Assembly: GCA_051294375.1 (NCBI GenBank)
Contig: CM119269.1
Location: 4,357,401 to 4,421,400 of the forward strand
Direction: 5' to 3'
Length of the DNA: 64,000 nucleotides
DNA from: Paraspadella gotoi
Lineage: Eukaryota > Chaetognatha
The notes beneath the pieces are model-generated. The model ran no database searches. It saw only the letters and a list, made by a program, of their open reading frames with translations, and was not told where the DNA came from. The position numbers were made by a program, and so were the translations under genes. Below, in pieces: positions 1 to 11,425 of the stretch. Every line of letters begins with the position of its first letter. Positions within the stretch are counted from its first letter, which is position 1.

Positions 1-266
1 ATCGACGCGCAGCTGCCATCTTGCCGACGCTGCGGTCGACGCTGCTCCCGCAGCAGCCGCTGCGGGGGACCCTATTCCAGTCGCTGCCGACATCACCGCT
101 CCCCCTGGATGTCCATCTTGCGGGGAAGGCGGGGTCAAAATTGACGTCGTAGGCGACAACAAGCCGCAGACGACGGAGAGTAAAGAATCGGAAGAGGCGG
201 AAGTTGGAGGCAAGGACGAGGTGGGTGAGGAGTCCGGGCTGACATATCGACATCTCATCTCAGAAG
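1..266 (+). CDS. Unidentified acidic exon, cut by window start
   Basis: Frame 2 is open from the window edge to a strong donor (AAG|GTAAGT, GT at 267), leaving phase 1. The peptide starts with an Ala-rich stretch, has a CPSCG motif near residue 38, and then becomes acidic (ESKESEEAEVGGKDEVGEE) before ending LTYRHLISE. The GC-rich, non-repetitive composition contrasts with the AT-rich DNA that follows at once, which supports an exon. Its phase fits the small exon at 3202-3235, and that one fits 3753-3811. The family is not recognised; it could be an extracellular N-terminus or an intracellular loop of a membrane protein. Confidence 0.5.
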
Positions 267-2059
267 GTAAGTGCGAATCGACGAGTCTTTGGAAACGTGA
301 GATTTTTTTGACGTTTTCGTCGTCGTCGTCGTCTTTTTGAGAAAAAAAGTTTGCTAATGAAAACAACAGTCGTTGCTTCTAATGCTATCGCAATTAAATT
401 TCCGTGGATTTTGACCACTTTGTTTTTAAAGGATATTGATTTTTGTTAATTTTTCGCGCTATGATTTCTGCAATCATTGTCGTTATTGTTGTAAACGTTG
501 GTATTACAAACAACGCGTCTTCTATTCTTTTCCAAATAGGATTCACGTTTGAAGGAGAGAAGGAAGAAGAAAAATTTGCTCTGGAACTCGAAATGGAAAC
601 AAAAATAACCATCGATGTTACTATATAATTTCTTAAGTCGTTCTCCCACAACCATTGATTAGAAACGCCAGTTTAATAAAACAAAGATAATCAATGTTTT
701 GTCTTCAATGTTTATCCTCTTGTTGAAATTGTTTTAAATGTTGATCTAATACTATATCTGTTAAAACACGCTCTTACTTTGGTTACGACTATTGATGTTT
801 TTATAAATATAGAATACTAAGATTTCGTTTTAATAGACATACGATCGATTTTACGCTTACGTTGTATCGCTTGTTTGTTTCGTGGTTGGATGTGGTCCTT
901 TTAAGATTTTTATTATTTTAATGTCACGCAATTATACTGTATTGAATTTCAATTTTAATACAATAATCTCCTAATTTTTTTACACGCTGGTTTGATTTTT
1001 CATGTGATTTTTTATAATAGATTATTGTCATATTTTTTATTGAAACGGAAACGATGTTGACGAATGATAATGGGATCCAGGAAGAAAAATGGAGAGGGAA
1101 AGAGAGAGTCAAGAGAGAGAGAGAGAGAGAGAGAACCTGTTTCACTAATTGATTATACTTCTTTTTATTTTATATTAAATGTAAATGCAAGATGTATTAA
1201 TTAATCAAATAATTAATTAGTTTTATTAATAAATTAGTCAATTAAAAAATCAAATTAATTAATCATTAAAAAAAATGAGGAATTTGCCAAAAAGAGGAAT
1301 CGATATGGATAAAGGAAAAGGATCAGAGGAGAAATGGAGGAAAGTAGAAGAAAAAAAAATGGCGGGGAAAGAAATAAAGGAAGAGAGAAAATAAGAGTGT
1401 GAAAAAAGGGGAAGGAAGGGTAGGAGATAGTAAGAGAAAGGAGGAAGGAAAGGAGAGAGAGATAAAGAGAAAAGAGGAAGGAAAGGAAAGAGAGAGTAAG
1501 AGAAAAGAGGAAGGAAAAGAAAAAGAGAGTAAGAAAAAAGAGAAAGAAGGGAAAAAGAGAGTAAGAGAAAAGAGGAAGGAAAGGAAAAAGAGAGTAAGAG
1601 AAAAGAGGAAAGAAAGGAAAAAGAGAGTAAGAGAAAAGAGACTGGTTGTTTTTAAAGTTTTTATCTCTTTTTAAATAGGAAAAGTCGTTTGCCGGTTTTT
1701 TTAAGAGAGGAACCGATAAGAAAAAAAGGAAGGAAAATTGTTGCAGGAAAAAATTTGGAGGAAATAATATGATAAAATAGAAACCCAAAAAAAGAAAAGG
1801 AAAATAAAGAGATAAGAATAGATAACTTAACTTAACACGACGGTAATGATATCAATTATTATCGAGGCATGACTCAAATGCTGACTCAAAGAAGAGAAAA
1901 ACAAGCCAACATTAAGAAAATATTATGGAACCTTTTTGTTAAAAAATAAAATAAAGGAGGTGAGCTACCTTATATTGTGAGCAAATGTTATCAAGATTAC
2001 GTCTCCTTCGAGACAAGACTTCTCCCATCTGAATTTGTTTGATTCAAGACCCAGTGGAC

Positions 2060-2061
<2 letters not shown>

Positions 2062-2132
<71 letters not shown>
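2062..2132. repeat. (GA)n microsatellite
   Basis: About 35 uninterrupted GA units. Tracts of this kind recur every few kilobases in this window and often sit at the edges of duplicated blocks. Confidence 0.95.
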
Positions 2133-2134
<2 letters not shown>

Positions 2135-2227
2135 AATTTCCCAATGAAGAAATCAAAATGCGGGTCTCGAACCTAGGACTTCTCTGACTCTCATCTCTGG
2201 AACGTTTTTGCGTCTCTCGGGGGAGAC

Positions 2228-2470
2228 GATAAGATAAGATAAGAGAGAAGAGGAGAAGAGAGGAGAGAAGAAAAGAGGAGAAGAGAGGAGAAGAGAGAAG
2301 AGGGAAGGAGAAGAGAAGAGAAGAGAAGAGAAGAGAAGAGAAGAGAAGAGAAGAGAGAAGAAGAGAGAAGAGGAGAGAAGAAGAGAGGATAAGGAGGAAA
2401 AATAGGAGGATGAGGAGGATGAAGAAAAGGAGGAGAATGAGGAGGATGAGGAGGATGAAGAGGAGTAGGA
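2228..2470. repeat. AGAAG/AGGAGG purine minisatellite
   Basis: Near-pure purine tract. The core (about 2300-2350) is a perfect AGAAG run; the edges degrade to GAGGAGGATGAGG units. Pure homopurine DNA of this length could form triplex DNA. Confidence 0.85.
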
Positions 2471-2889
2471 TGAGGACCGGTGATTGTTTTGAAGATGAAG
2501 GAGTGAGTCACTAAGTGATTGATGAACGAAATTCCTTCAGTTCTTCCTTCTTCAGATCACTTACGATTTTGCGCCAATTTAACACAGCTTGAACACTATT
2601 TTACTATTATTAACTATTTAACTATTATTAAGTATTATGCTATTATTAACTATATCCAATATTTTTTAAATATTTTTTCTTTCACTTATCTTGGCTTTAA
2701 AGTTTTTTTTTCCTTTCTCATCATAATTTTCTTTTTTTCGACATCTCATTTTTTTTCTCACCCTAACAATTCACTCTTTCTGTCAGAACTGTTTTTGTTT
2801 CCCACCGACCCTGTCAGTTCATTTTTCTCTCTCTCTTCTAGCTTTTTTTTTTCCTATTGCATTTTTTTCAAGACACAAAGCTTCTGAAC

Positions 2890-2988
<99 letters not shown>
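2890..2988. repeat. (AAT)n trinucleotide repeat
   Basis: About 33 perfect AAT units. Predicted poly-Asn or poly-Tyr frames across it are artefacts. Confidence 0.95.
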
Positions 2989-3201
2989 TATATCTTTCTG
3001 ATCTCATCCGGTTGTTACGTTTTTTTTCTCCTCCAAGTTGGAACGAGAATCGATCGTGAGCCAGACTGACAGACTGACCGACCGATAGACTAATTGATAC
3101 CGCATCGGACGACCGATCCACTTCACCGCCGCCGCTCTATACCGCCGCATTCCGCCGCTTTCTGCCACCGCTAAAAATCATTTCATTTTTTTTTCCTCCA
3201 G

Positions 3202-3235
3202 AAGTTGGGAAGAATCAAACGTTACGTCCAAGTCG
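3202..3235 (+). CDS. Candidate 34-bp micro-exon
   Basis: A T-rich tract ending TTTCCTCCAG is followed by 34 bases and then G|GTGAGA. Joined in phase 1 to the exon ending at 266 it reads E-VGKNQTLRPS-R, with a possible N-glycosylation site NQT, and it leaves phase 2, which is what 3753-3811 needs. The call rests only on splice sites and phase agreement. A tRNA T-arm-like sequence (CCGGGTTCGATCCCGG, 3263-3278) lies just downstream, so the segment may instead belong to a SINE fragment. Confidence 0.3.
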
Positions 3236-3752
3236 GTGAGAGACAAGTCGAAGAAGAAGGTTCCGGGTTCGATCCCGGCTCACCTCGTCAAACCGGAAGT
3301 CCAGTCATCGGCGGAAACCTCTTCCAAGACCGGGTCAGAAATAGTATAACCCAGAGCGTACCTACAAACGACTCCTTTCCTTTCCACGCGATTCGATTTG
3401 TTTTGATCGATCTTTTTCGAATGGCCCTTGGCAACGACCCCTGGCAACGGGAATGTTTATTATTCACGAAAAAGAAGACGTGAGTCGATTTTTCCCTCGA
3501 GGAATCTTTCATGCACGAGTGGTGATGAAAAACGAGGGACAACCATTCATGAAGGGAAAAATAAATAATAGATTGAAAGTAAACAAATATAGCTTAAAGA
3601 AGATTAAGAATGTTTTAAATTTAAAACGCTAAACACACTATAAAATAATTAACTCACTTATTTTTCCGTCGGGAGAATATTAATAATGCCCATCAATATT
3701 CCGAGATGTCTGACTGGATTTTATTTGCTTTCCCCGCTGCTCTTTTGTTTAG

Positions 3753-3811
3753 ATTTTCAAACGCAGAGGGAGTCACAAACGAGACGTCACGAACTTCCAG
3801 CGCCAAGTACG
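3753..3811 (+). CDS. Candidate 59-bp exon with an NET sequon
   Basis: Acceptor TTTGTTTTAG at 3743-3752 and donor G|GTAAGA at 3812. In the phase supplied by 3202-3235 it reads FSNAEGVTNETSRTSSAKY, hydrophilic and with an NET glycosylation sequon, consistent with an extracellular segment. It leaves phase 1, which matches neither 4505 nor 5714 directly, so an exon is missing or it belongs to another gene. Confidence 0.35.
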
Positions 3812-4009
3812 GTAAGAAGGCCAGTATTTTCTATTATGTAGCTATAGCTTTTTTACACTAACCTTAAACGATTATTATATACTATATACTATAATATATA
3901 GTTGTTTCGATCAATTTTAGTCGCAACAAAGAGATGTTTCGACGTAAAAGAATCATTAGGTTTCTCGCGGTTCAAATATCTTTTTCCCTTCGCCTTAATC
4001 ATTCACTTT

Positions 4010-4230
4010 TTTTTAGTCGGATCTGCTTATCAGCAGATCCCGACTCTATAATTCACTTTGTCGGTCCGTCGGTCCGCCCTCTAAATTTTGTCGGGCACTC
4101 ACTTATATCATGTCAGAACATCGAATTATGATAAATTATGCAAAAAAAATGATGTCCGTCCATCCGTCTGTCTGTCTGTCTGTTAGCAAAAAACACCAGT
4201 GGAAATGAGTTTAAATGGAAAAAATAAAAA
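4010..4230 (+). mobile_element. Hairpin-led repeat, subfamily B, copy 1
   Basis: TTTTAG is followed by a hairpin (4016-4044; arms GTCGGATCTGC and GCAGATCCCGAC, one-base bulge, loop TTATCA). Next comes the box CTATAATTCACTTTGTCGG and a GTCGGTCC run, then AATTATGCAAAAAAAATGATG and GTCCGTC/GTCTGTC repeats, ending near GGAAATGAGTTTAAATGG. Two related copies lie at 45.9-46.24 kb (-) and 54.35-54.65 kb (+). The layout also matches the five-copy subfamily A (see 15120). No coding capacity; non-autonomous. Confidence 0.6.
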
Positions 4231-4504
4231 AAGAGAATGAGGAGAGAGGGGCAAAGATGAATGGCAAGTAAGGCGATAAGGGAGAGGGGACAGGAAATGG
4301 GGGGGGCGAAGGAGCGAGAAAGTGAAAAGTTAGGGGTTAGTGATAAAGGGAGGGAAATAAAAAGGAATAAACAGGGAAATGAAATGGAAAAGGGGGGGGG
4401 TTAGGGGGGAGAGGAAAATGAGGGGGGGTTAGGGGAAGTGAGAAAATCGTGAGAGAGAGAGAGAGAGACTGGCCACCCAATCAAACGATTCCCCTTGGAT
4501 TCAG

Positions 4505-4705
4505 CGGCGTCGCGCGTGCTCCCTACGCCTGGTCGACCTCGGTGCACGCGCGCGGACACTGCGTGCACAAACCTGGCACGTTCGGCAGCTTGGTGCATCC
4601 CTTGATGGAGTCGTTGTCCATCACCATCATCCCCGCCGTCGCCATCATCGCCCTTAACTCCTTCATCATCGTCAGACTGAGGCAAGACGCAGAGTCGGTG
4701 GCAAG
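4505..4705 (+). CDS. GPCR TM5-like exon, isolated
   Basis: The frame reads a Cys-containing loop (GHCVHKPGTFGSLVHPL) and then MESLSITIIPAVAIIALNSF followed by IIVRLRQ. A Pro in mid-helix, an Asn in L-N-S-F-I-I and a basic end are typical of TM5 of class A peptide-type receptors, with the preceding Cys as the ECL2 cysteine. Acceptor ATTCAG ends at 4504; possible donors are CG|GTGGCA (exon end 4697, phase 0) or AAG|GTGGTT (exon end 4705, phase 2, which would fit 5714). It lies upstream of the TM1-TM3 exons on the same strand, so it is either part of a tandem paralogue, a misplaced fragment, or an unusual N-terminal membrane segment. Base composition is clearly coding-like (GC-rich). Confidence 0.45.
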
Positions 4706-5045
4706 GTGGTTAGGTGAAGGGTTTTGGTAAAGTGGCTAATTTCAATACTGGTTTGGGCGGACTGTTTCCAGAGCTGCTGCGTTGCTCCTTCTTCTGCGGA
4801 GCCAGTGATCTTCTTTCCTAATGTGGAAGTCTCTCGAATATTAAGAGTCTCATTAGATTCCTAGTCGAGGGAAACATAATGAACCTCGTTTCTGACATGA
4901 GTGTCATAAAAATCTGTCACAAGTCACCCAGTTCTTTCATTTATTTCAATCTAAGTTCAAAAACGGGATTTCTGAGAAAACGGGGAGATAATTAAGGAGC
5001 TGGAAAACATTACTTTCTATTATTACATTATTAATTCAATCATTC

Positions 5046-5160
5046 AATCATTGATTAATTCGTTCATTCATTCATTCATTCATTCATTCATTCATTCATT
5101 CATTCATTCAATCATTCATTGATTCATTCATTCCTTCATTCGTTCATTCATACATTCATC
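5046..5160. repeat. (ATTC)n tetranucleotide repeat
   Basis: Runs of ATTC/CATT with a few substitutions, in an otherwise non-coding stretch. Confidence 0.9.
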
Positions 5161-5713
5161 GGTCTGTTTCATTCCCTTCAAGTTCATTCCATAATATTGA
5201 ATTGCGGGAAAAAAAAATATTGGCAGGATTTTTTTCTTTTTTCGTCAGACGAATTTTTCGCGTGACAAGCTTCGTCGCAGTAAATTGAAAGAAGATGATG
5301 AAAATATTTTAAGGAGGAAAGGAGGTTCGACGTCGACCGGATGAAAACTTAAGAGAATTATAAAGGAGTTTTAATGAGCGCGGCGATTCGTCTGTAAGAG
5401 TGAGCGAGAGACAGCAGAACGACGAGAGACGACGAGAAGACGACGAGGGACGAGAGAGAGAGAGAGAGAGAGAGTGAGAGAGAGACGTCTGTTGTTCTTT
5501 CTTCTCTTTTTTTTCGTTGTCTATATTTCGTGAACAAGGTTATTTACGAGGATCAAAATAAATAATAAAGGAAGTAAAGAAGCTAAGAAAAATTGAAAAA
5601 AAAAGCATATAAGAAAAAGAAACAAAAAAAAAGAAAACAAATAAAAAAAGAAAGAAAACAAAAAGAATAAAAAAAAACAAAAAAAAAACAAGACCCTCTT
5701 CCTCTTTTCTCAG

Positions 5714-5796
5714 ATCCTCCCGACCGACGAGCGGCTACAACGCCGACTTGTTTCCCCTTTGGTTCAAAGTCTCATTTCTCGTGGTCACGTTTGTGG
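5714..5796 (+). CDS. Peptide-type GPCR, exon with N-terminus and start of TM1
   Basis: Acceptor CTTTTCTCAG ends at 5713; donor G|GTAAGT at 5797. The frame reads SSRPTSGYNADLFPLWFK then VSFLVVTFV and leaves phase 1. The next exon (12505) starts with GA, completing Gly, and continues IVANSFSLMVM, so together they form one TM1 helix (LFPLWFKVSFLVVTFV-G-IVANSFSLMVM). This junction is strong evidence that the two exons belong to one gene despite a 6.7-kb intron. The entry phase needs two bases from an upstream exon; 4505-4705 could supply it, but that exon looks like TM5. The start codon and signal region are not identified. Confidence 0.7.
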
Positions 5797-6539
5797 GTAA
5801 GTTCTTCGAGGCGGGTGAGTTACGCGGTATTATAAAACTCGGAGGGAAGGAAAAAATTCGTAATGTCATTACTCTGGAAATACTATATAGTCTATATAGG
5901 TAGGTTTGCTTACAAGAAACAAAATTATTCGCGTTATATACTCAATTTTCTCATTCGGTAAAAATGATGAATTCAGATGAGGTTATCTCAGTTCGATGTC
6001 AAGTCGAGAGGAAGTCGATCAGGAATGAGGCTCGAGTTGATTCAGTTGAGTTGAGGACAGATAAGAGATCTGACATTCAATAAAACGTATCAAGTGGAAT
6101 TTCAAGCGAATGGGCTTTTTATCTTAAAACAGAAACAAATAAGATTATCGTATGAAAGTTTGTTATTGAGGTTATATCTAATATATTAAACGACATCGAG
6201 AAAATTGTGACAAAGAAGACAAATAAAGCAAGAAAAAAATAAAATTGGAGATAAATAGTTGTGATGAGTGTTGATAAACTCAAACGACCCAAATCAGCAG
6301 CGCAGATGTGGGATGAAAAAAAAAAAATATTACCAAAATAATCGATGAAAAATATAAAAAGAGAAAATCAACAATTGGCAATTAGGCATTATGGGATAAC
6401 AATTAATGAGAAAAAAAATTAATTTTTTTTTTTTTTATCAAAGGTTTAAACGATACCAGATGCTCGCAAAGGAGAGACAATGGCTCATAGTGAGATCAGC
6501 AGATTTCAAAGCCTTCAATTAATCAGTCCTCCAGTTTTA

Positions 6540-7970
6540 TTCTTTCGCGTTTTCCGTTCGACGCGCGTCAAAACAAATCTCCTTTTTTACAAGCAAATCT
6601 CTTTTTCTCCAAGCAAAGCTTGAAGAGCTTAGCTCAATTAACGAAGCGAAGCCTTTGGAAAAGACGTCCTAGTTGGCGTTGCCCAATTGCACGCTAATTG
6701 TTCCGCGTTATTTCAAAGGCGAAATATAGTTTTTAGAAATTAAATGTAGTATTAAAAAGCTTAACTTTTTAAACTGTCTAATTTATTTAAACATTGGGAT
6801 TTGACCTTTCTTAAGATTTTCAACAAAAAAAAAGGCGTATTATTAATACGCCTTTTTTCGGCTTTGTTACAAGCTTTCATCACTGCCAAAAAAAAGCTAT
6901 TAATTAGGAATTTGTTGTCTCAAAACAAATACATACAAACTTACTGTTTTAAGAACTTTGAAAAATAAAAAGGTATTAAAAAAAAAAGAATAGGAAAAAG
7001 TTTGTAGTAAAGTTAAAAATCGTAGTTTGTAGGCAATTTTCAATTTAGCAGCTCGCTGGAAAAACCAATTCTCGGAATGACCACTTCGCAAGCAAATCCG
7101 CCATCCATCAAATCCGTGAAGATTTCACCCTCGGTTGGATTTGCGTCTAAAAAATGGATATCGATTAAAAGAAAAGATTTTCACTTTGAAATTTATTAGA
7201 CGAAAGTGAAGAATGAAGAGGAATATCAGGAGGCGAGTTGTACCGTAGCTCAAAAAGGCTTCCCCTTGGGGCGATAGAATTGGCTGTCCCCTGGGGCAGT
7301 CTACCCGAGGGGAAAATATTTTAATCATTTAAGGGTGCCCATTGTAATATATTTAGGGGTGACCTCAAAATAGTAAAATTTTAATAATATATATATTTTA
7401 ATTTGCAAATTATTTAACCGAATTCTCTATAAAAGAAAAAAAAATCGATTAAAAAAAAAGTAAAATAGTAAATAGTAGATAAATAAATAAAAAAAAAATA
7501 AGAGAGAGAAAGAGAGAAAAAAAAATTAAAAGAGGAAAAAAAGAGTAAAATCATTGGTTAAAAATTGATTAAGGAAGCTTGGCTTTTTTGCTACAATAAG
7601 AAGATTACCCTAAAAGGTAAACAAATTTTTATACCTAGGGGTAGCCCTTTAAGAAGGCAATTTTTTAAATGTTTAATTTTTGCCCACCCCCAGAGGCTAT
7701 CCCTAGATATGACCCCCCGACAGGGGGAAGTCTTTTATTCTGACGGTATACTTGCAGCAGGCATATTAGAAATAGGAGGAGAAGAAAATATAAAAAGAAA
7801 AGGAAAAAAAAATTCTCTGGTCGGTTGTCAATCCTCCCTGCATCGTAAAAAGGAGGGAAACGCTTTTTGCTTCTCATCTGGGGTCACTCCTTATTTTTTT
7901 AAAGGAAGTGAGTTAAGAGGAGCGGAGGGCTGCTTTTCTTACCGTTTTTGTAAGAAAGAGTGAGTTATAG
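6540..7970. other. Island resembling green-algal organelle intergenic DNA
   Basis: AT-rich background punctuated by short GC palindromes: CTGTCCCCTGGGGCAG (7284-7299), CTTCCCCTTGGGG, CCCCCGACAGGGGG, CTTACCGTTTTTGTAAG, a GGCGTAT/ATACGCC hairpin (6825-6857) and a GAAGCGAAGCC motif. This dispersed GC-cluster style is known from chloroplast and mitochondrial intergenic regions of green algae and differs from the flanking simple-repeat-rich DNA. A 132-codon frame (7565-7963) has no recognisable domain. It could be a nuclear copy of organelle DNA from an alga, contamination, or an unknown repeat; no organelle gene is recognisable in it. Confidence 0.3.
6825..6857. repeat. Perfect hairpin with A/T flanks
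   Basis: GGCGTAT-TATTA-ATACGCC with an A-run before and a T-run after it. It looks like an intrinsic terminator but in this context is more likely one of the palindromes of the organelle-like island. Confidence 0.7.
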
Positions 7971-8347
7971 TGGGGATATAGTTAAACAGGTTCCAGAGAA
8001 GGTGACCGAGCTCTCAATCGCTGATTTGACTCAATTCACTTGTTCTTTCTCTTGATTTCGACGCAGTTTCTCTCTGGCTTAAATTCCGTGCAATCAAGCC
8101 CAAGTCACTAACTAAGAGAGCGTTGAAAAATAACAAAATATAACAAATCAAGTGAGGTACATAGCTATTTTAGTGTAATGTAATCTGTAGAATTCGATGA
8201 TGACCATTTTTTTGTATAATTTTATCTTTCTTGTCGGAAATGACGGTTTTTAATGTATATAAAATTGTTATAAAATAGCAAAACCATTATAAGTTATGAT
8301 AAATCAAATTATTAAAATTTTATAAAATTTATATGAGCTTTTGAAAT

Positions 8348-8893
8348 ATAAAAATAAAGACTTATAAAAATATTTTGGTAAGTTTATTTCTAAATTTTAT
8401 GTTTTATAAAAAGTTAGTTAACTATATTTATTAATAATTATGAGTAAAAATTAGGTTAAAGTTAAAAAATAATAATTTCAAAATATTTTTCATGGATTTG
8501 CATTCTTTGCAAAAAGTTGATATAAGAAAATATAATTTTTATATCAAAATTATGTCATTAAGTTGGTCAAAATTCAGAAAAACTATAATTTTAAGCCAAA
8601 AATTTAAAAATTAAACAAAAATAATAGTTTTTAATATTTTTAATCTACTTAATGAAAGAATTTTTTAACTTTTTGTAAGGAATTCAAATCCGGTTTTAAA
8701 ATTTTTATTTTTTTATTTTTTCACTTTAGCTTATTTTTTATTATTATTTATTAATAAATATAGCTAACTATTAATAAAATATATTTGTTACAACAACAAA
8801 AAGATAGTTCAAACACAATGTCTAATAAAATATAAAATTTGTAAATAAACTTACCAAAATATTTATATGGGTCTTTATTTTCATATTATGTAA
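8348..8893. mobile_element. AT-rich foldback element (long imperfect palindrome)
   Basis: Left arm (8348 on) and right arm (ending about 8893) are inverted copies. ATAAAGAC..ATA..AATATTTTGGTAAGTTTATTT at 8360-8390 pairs with the complement near 8845-8880. Inner parts also pair: GGATTTG-ATTC-TT-CAAAAAGTT near 8493-8518 with its complement near 8672-8695, and TCATTAAGT near 8550 with 8650. Pairing thus continues almost to the centre (about 8590-8620). No coding capacity. This is typical of a foldback or MITE-type element; no clear target duplication was found. Confidence 0.6.
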
Positions 8894-9129
8894 GTTAAAT
8901 AATTTGAGTTTCTAATACTCTACAATGTTTGCTATCCCGAGAGAGAGAGAGAGAGAGATAGAAAGAGCGAGAAACATATGGAATGGAAAAAGAGTAGGAT
9001 CTGCCAACAATCATTCAAACTCATTCAAGACGATTCCATTGAAATTTAATTCCCAGCTAAATCATACTCTTCTTCGCCCACATACAATTTTAAGTCAATC
9101 GCCACATTCACTCAAAAGCTAAGGGGGGT

Positions 9130-9228
9130 TTGAAATTAATCATATTTCGGTACCGGGTTGGGATTGAACCCAGTACCTAGTGGTCATGGCTTTACTCAAT
9201 GAGCCACCGGGTCACAACTGAACGTGTC
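9130..9228 (-). mobile_element. tRNA-derived SINE head
   Basis: The - strand reads GTGACCCGGTGGCTCATTGAG, i.e. an A box (TGGCTCATTGAG), then about 30 bases later a B box GGGTTCAATCCC, then a closing CCCGGTAC. This is a pol III internal promoter as in tRNA-derived SINEs. It cannot be a functional tRNA because the acceptor and anticodon stems do not pair properly. Confidence 0.6.
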
Positions 9229-9896
9229 GTTCTTATAGGCGGGGGGAACCTTGGCAATGCCCGCCGATATCTGACCCAATAAGCGCGTTTTGTCAGTCTT
9301 GACTCGCTTCGACATTTTTATCGGGCGTTTTGGAAATGCTCTCGGTTTGAGATGCAAGCGAACAATTTTTGACTGGGCCTGGCTTTATTATTTTATTATT
9401 TACGCACATACATTAAGATGCTATGCTTTGCGTTGCTAAGAATTCGCCAAAAAATTAGAAAGGTTCGTCAGCTTAACGTTACGTTGTGTTTATAATTTTT
9501 ATATAATCTTTATATAATCTTTTTATAATCTTTATATTCTTTCCTGCCCGAGTTGACGAGCAAAAGGTGGTTTACAATCTCAACTTGTTCGTTAACCAAA
9601 GGGAGAGTACTGCGTAGTTTTAAATGCCAATCAGTCAGGCCAGATTTTTAAGTCGTCGTTGTTGTTGTTCATTAATTCATACGTCGTCGTTGGCGGAAAT
9701 AACTCATTCCTCATTTCCCTCACAATCTTGATAAACATTGAAACAAACAAACTAAAGACCAACGGAGATCATTTCACCAGGAACAAAAACGCGCGAGATC
9801 TGATGACGGGCGTACTCGTTATTTCCTTTGTTTAGACCTCTTTCTCGGTTTTTTTTTGTTCTGCCAGCTGAACCAAGAAATCGGTAGCAAGGGAGG

Positions 9897-9902
9897 GAGA
9901 GG

Positions 9903-9961
<59 letters not shown>
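9897..9961. repeat. (GA)n tract with AAAG interruptions
   Basis: GA units interrupted by GAAAGA, inside the large GPCR intron. Confidence 0.9.
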
Positions 9962-10613
9962 GTTCGCCAGTTCGCACGTTCCCTACATTGTTTTGCTTGG
10001 CGAAGTTGTAAAGGTGTTTTCTCTTGTCTTTCATCCGGAGTAACAAAGGCCCCGCCTCTGTTTCTGAATCATTTTGTTTGAACAATTAACAATTGAACAT
10101 GTTTCTGAATCATTTTGTTTGAACAATGAAAATGTCTTTACTCTCTAATGCGAAAATCCCAATATAACACGAAGCAAGACTTTGTCCCTGGATTTTCGTG
10201 GGCGGCGGATTATCGCTATATTTTAATAGATGGGGCCTGAGCATTGGCAAGGGTACATGGGTCGCTGATACAAATAATAACCTCAGTTAATTTAGAAATT
10301 ATCTCCAGTTATCAAATCAGTCTGGCGCATTTGATCAATTCTAAAAAAAAAACAACATTTAATCACAAATTAATCAAATTAAACAAATTAGTTAATCAAA
10401 TTAAATTAAATTAATTAATCAAATTAAACATTTAATCGCAAATCATTTAATCACAAATATTAACTCAATGAGGTTTTTTTCCTGTGATAACAAATGATTA
10501 ACCGACTATAGGCGAGTTATGACATTTTTAACGTAAGATAGACCGACCGACAGACATCTTTATCGTCGTCAGCGTCGTCATGTTCGTTGTCGAACCCATC
10601 GCTTTCGCCATTT

Positions 10614-10677
10614 TTATCTAATTGTCATTTCGTCGTCGTCATCGTCGTCGTCTTCGTCATAGTCATCTTCCTCTGGT
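10614..10677 (-). CDS. Candidate acidic terminal exon
   Basis: On the - strand an acceptor (ATACTTTCAG) is followed by PEEDDYDEDDDDDDDEMTIR and a TAA stop (10616-10614). An Asp-rich C-terminal tail is common in nuclear and nucleolar proteins. The acidic run comes from a GAC/GAT trinucleotide repeat, so the frame could be chance; the acceptor and the clean end argue for an exon. It would lie inside the + strand GPCR intron. Gene not recognised. Confidence 0.3.
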
Positions 10678-11270
10678 CTGAAAGTATCTTAAACTCTCTC
10701 TCGATAATATAATAAAATTTAAATAAATAAAAACGTTTAAATGTATAATATAAAAAGAAACTCGTTTTAGATATTTTTTCTTTCATCCTTATTTCTTCGG
10801 GATCACAGAATGATGGACAGGGTCACTCAGACATGATTGAGGTTGATGCGACCTTTTTGGAGATAATTACCTTACCCTTAATCAAATCTAATGACCTCAT
10901 TATACAAACGGTTTCGCATGAGAGAACGTATTTGTCTTCAGCCTTAATCGTGTTCGTCGTCTTTGATTAATTTCTAATTTCTAAAATCTAAAGAATATCT
11001 TCGTTCAAATGTTCATTAAGACTAAACCCATATAGAACATTTTCTAGGTTTGAATTAAAAAAAAACAAAAAAAAACAGAATTCATGAATATTTCGCGTAA
11101 TTGAAGACGAAAATATTTTTTTCGCGGGGAAATTTTTTGTTGCAAAAGCATAAATTAAGACTTTTTCTTGGTTCTTGTTTAAAAAAAAAATGGGAGTAAG
11201 ATTTATGAATGGACCAATGACCGGCCATTGGACCCGACCCATTACCACCGGAATCACGGACTGAATTCGT

Positions 11271-11425
<155 letters not shown>

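Larger units (their letters stand above)
267..3201. other. Intron-like DNA with purine and (GA)n tracts
   Basis: AT-rich sequence without a supported gene. It holds a degenerate purine tract (about 1310-1660, GGAAGGAAAG/AGAGTAAGAGA), a (GA)n tract (2062-2132), an AGAAG/AGGAGG purine minisatellite (about 2228-2470) and an (AAT)n run (2890-2988). Long open frames across these tracts are simple-sequence artefacts. A T-rich stretch leads to the acceptor at 3200. Confidence 0.6.

Noticed and set aside
1255-1788. 177-codon Phe/Leu/Ser frame on the - strand
   Set aside because: Degenerate purine tract read in reverse; no start context or domain.
6825-6857. Rho-independent terminator
   Set aside because: The structure fits, but the setting is eukaryotic or organelle-like and no bacterial gene ends here.
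9150-9228. Functional tRNA gene
   Set aside because: A and B boxes are present but acceptor and anticodon stems do not pair well; better read as a SINE head.
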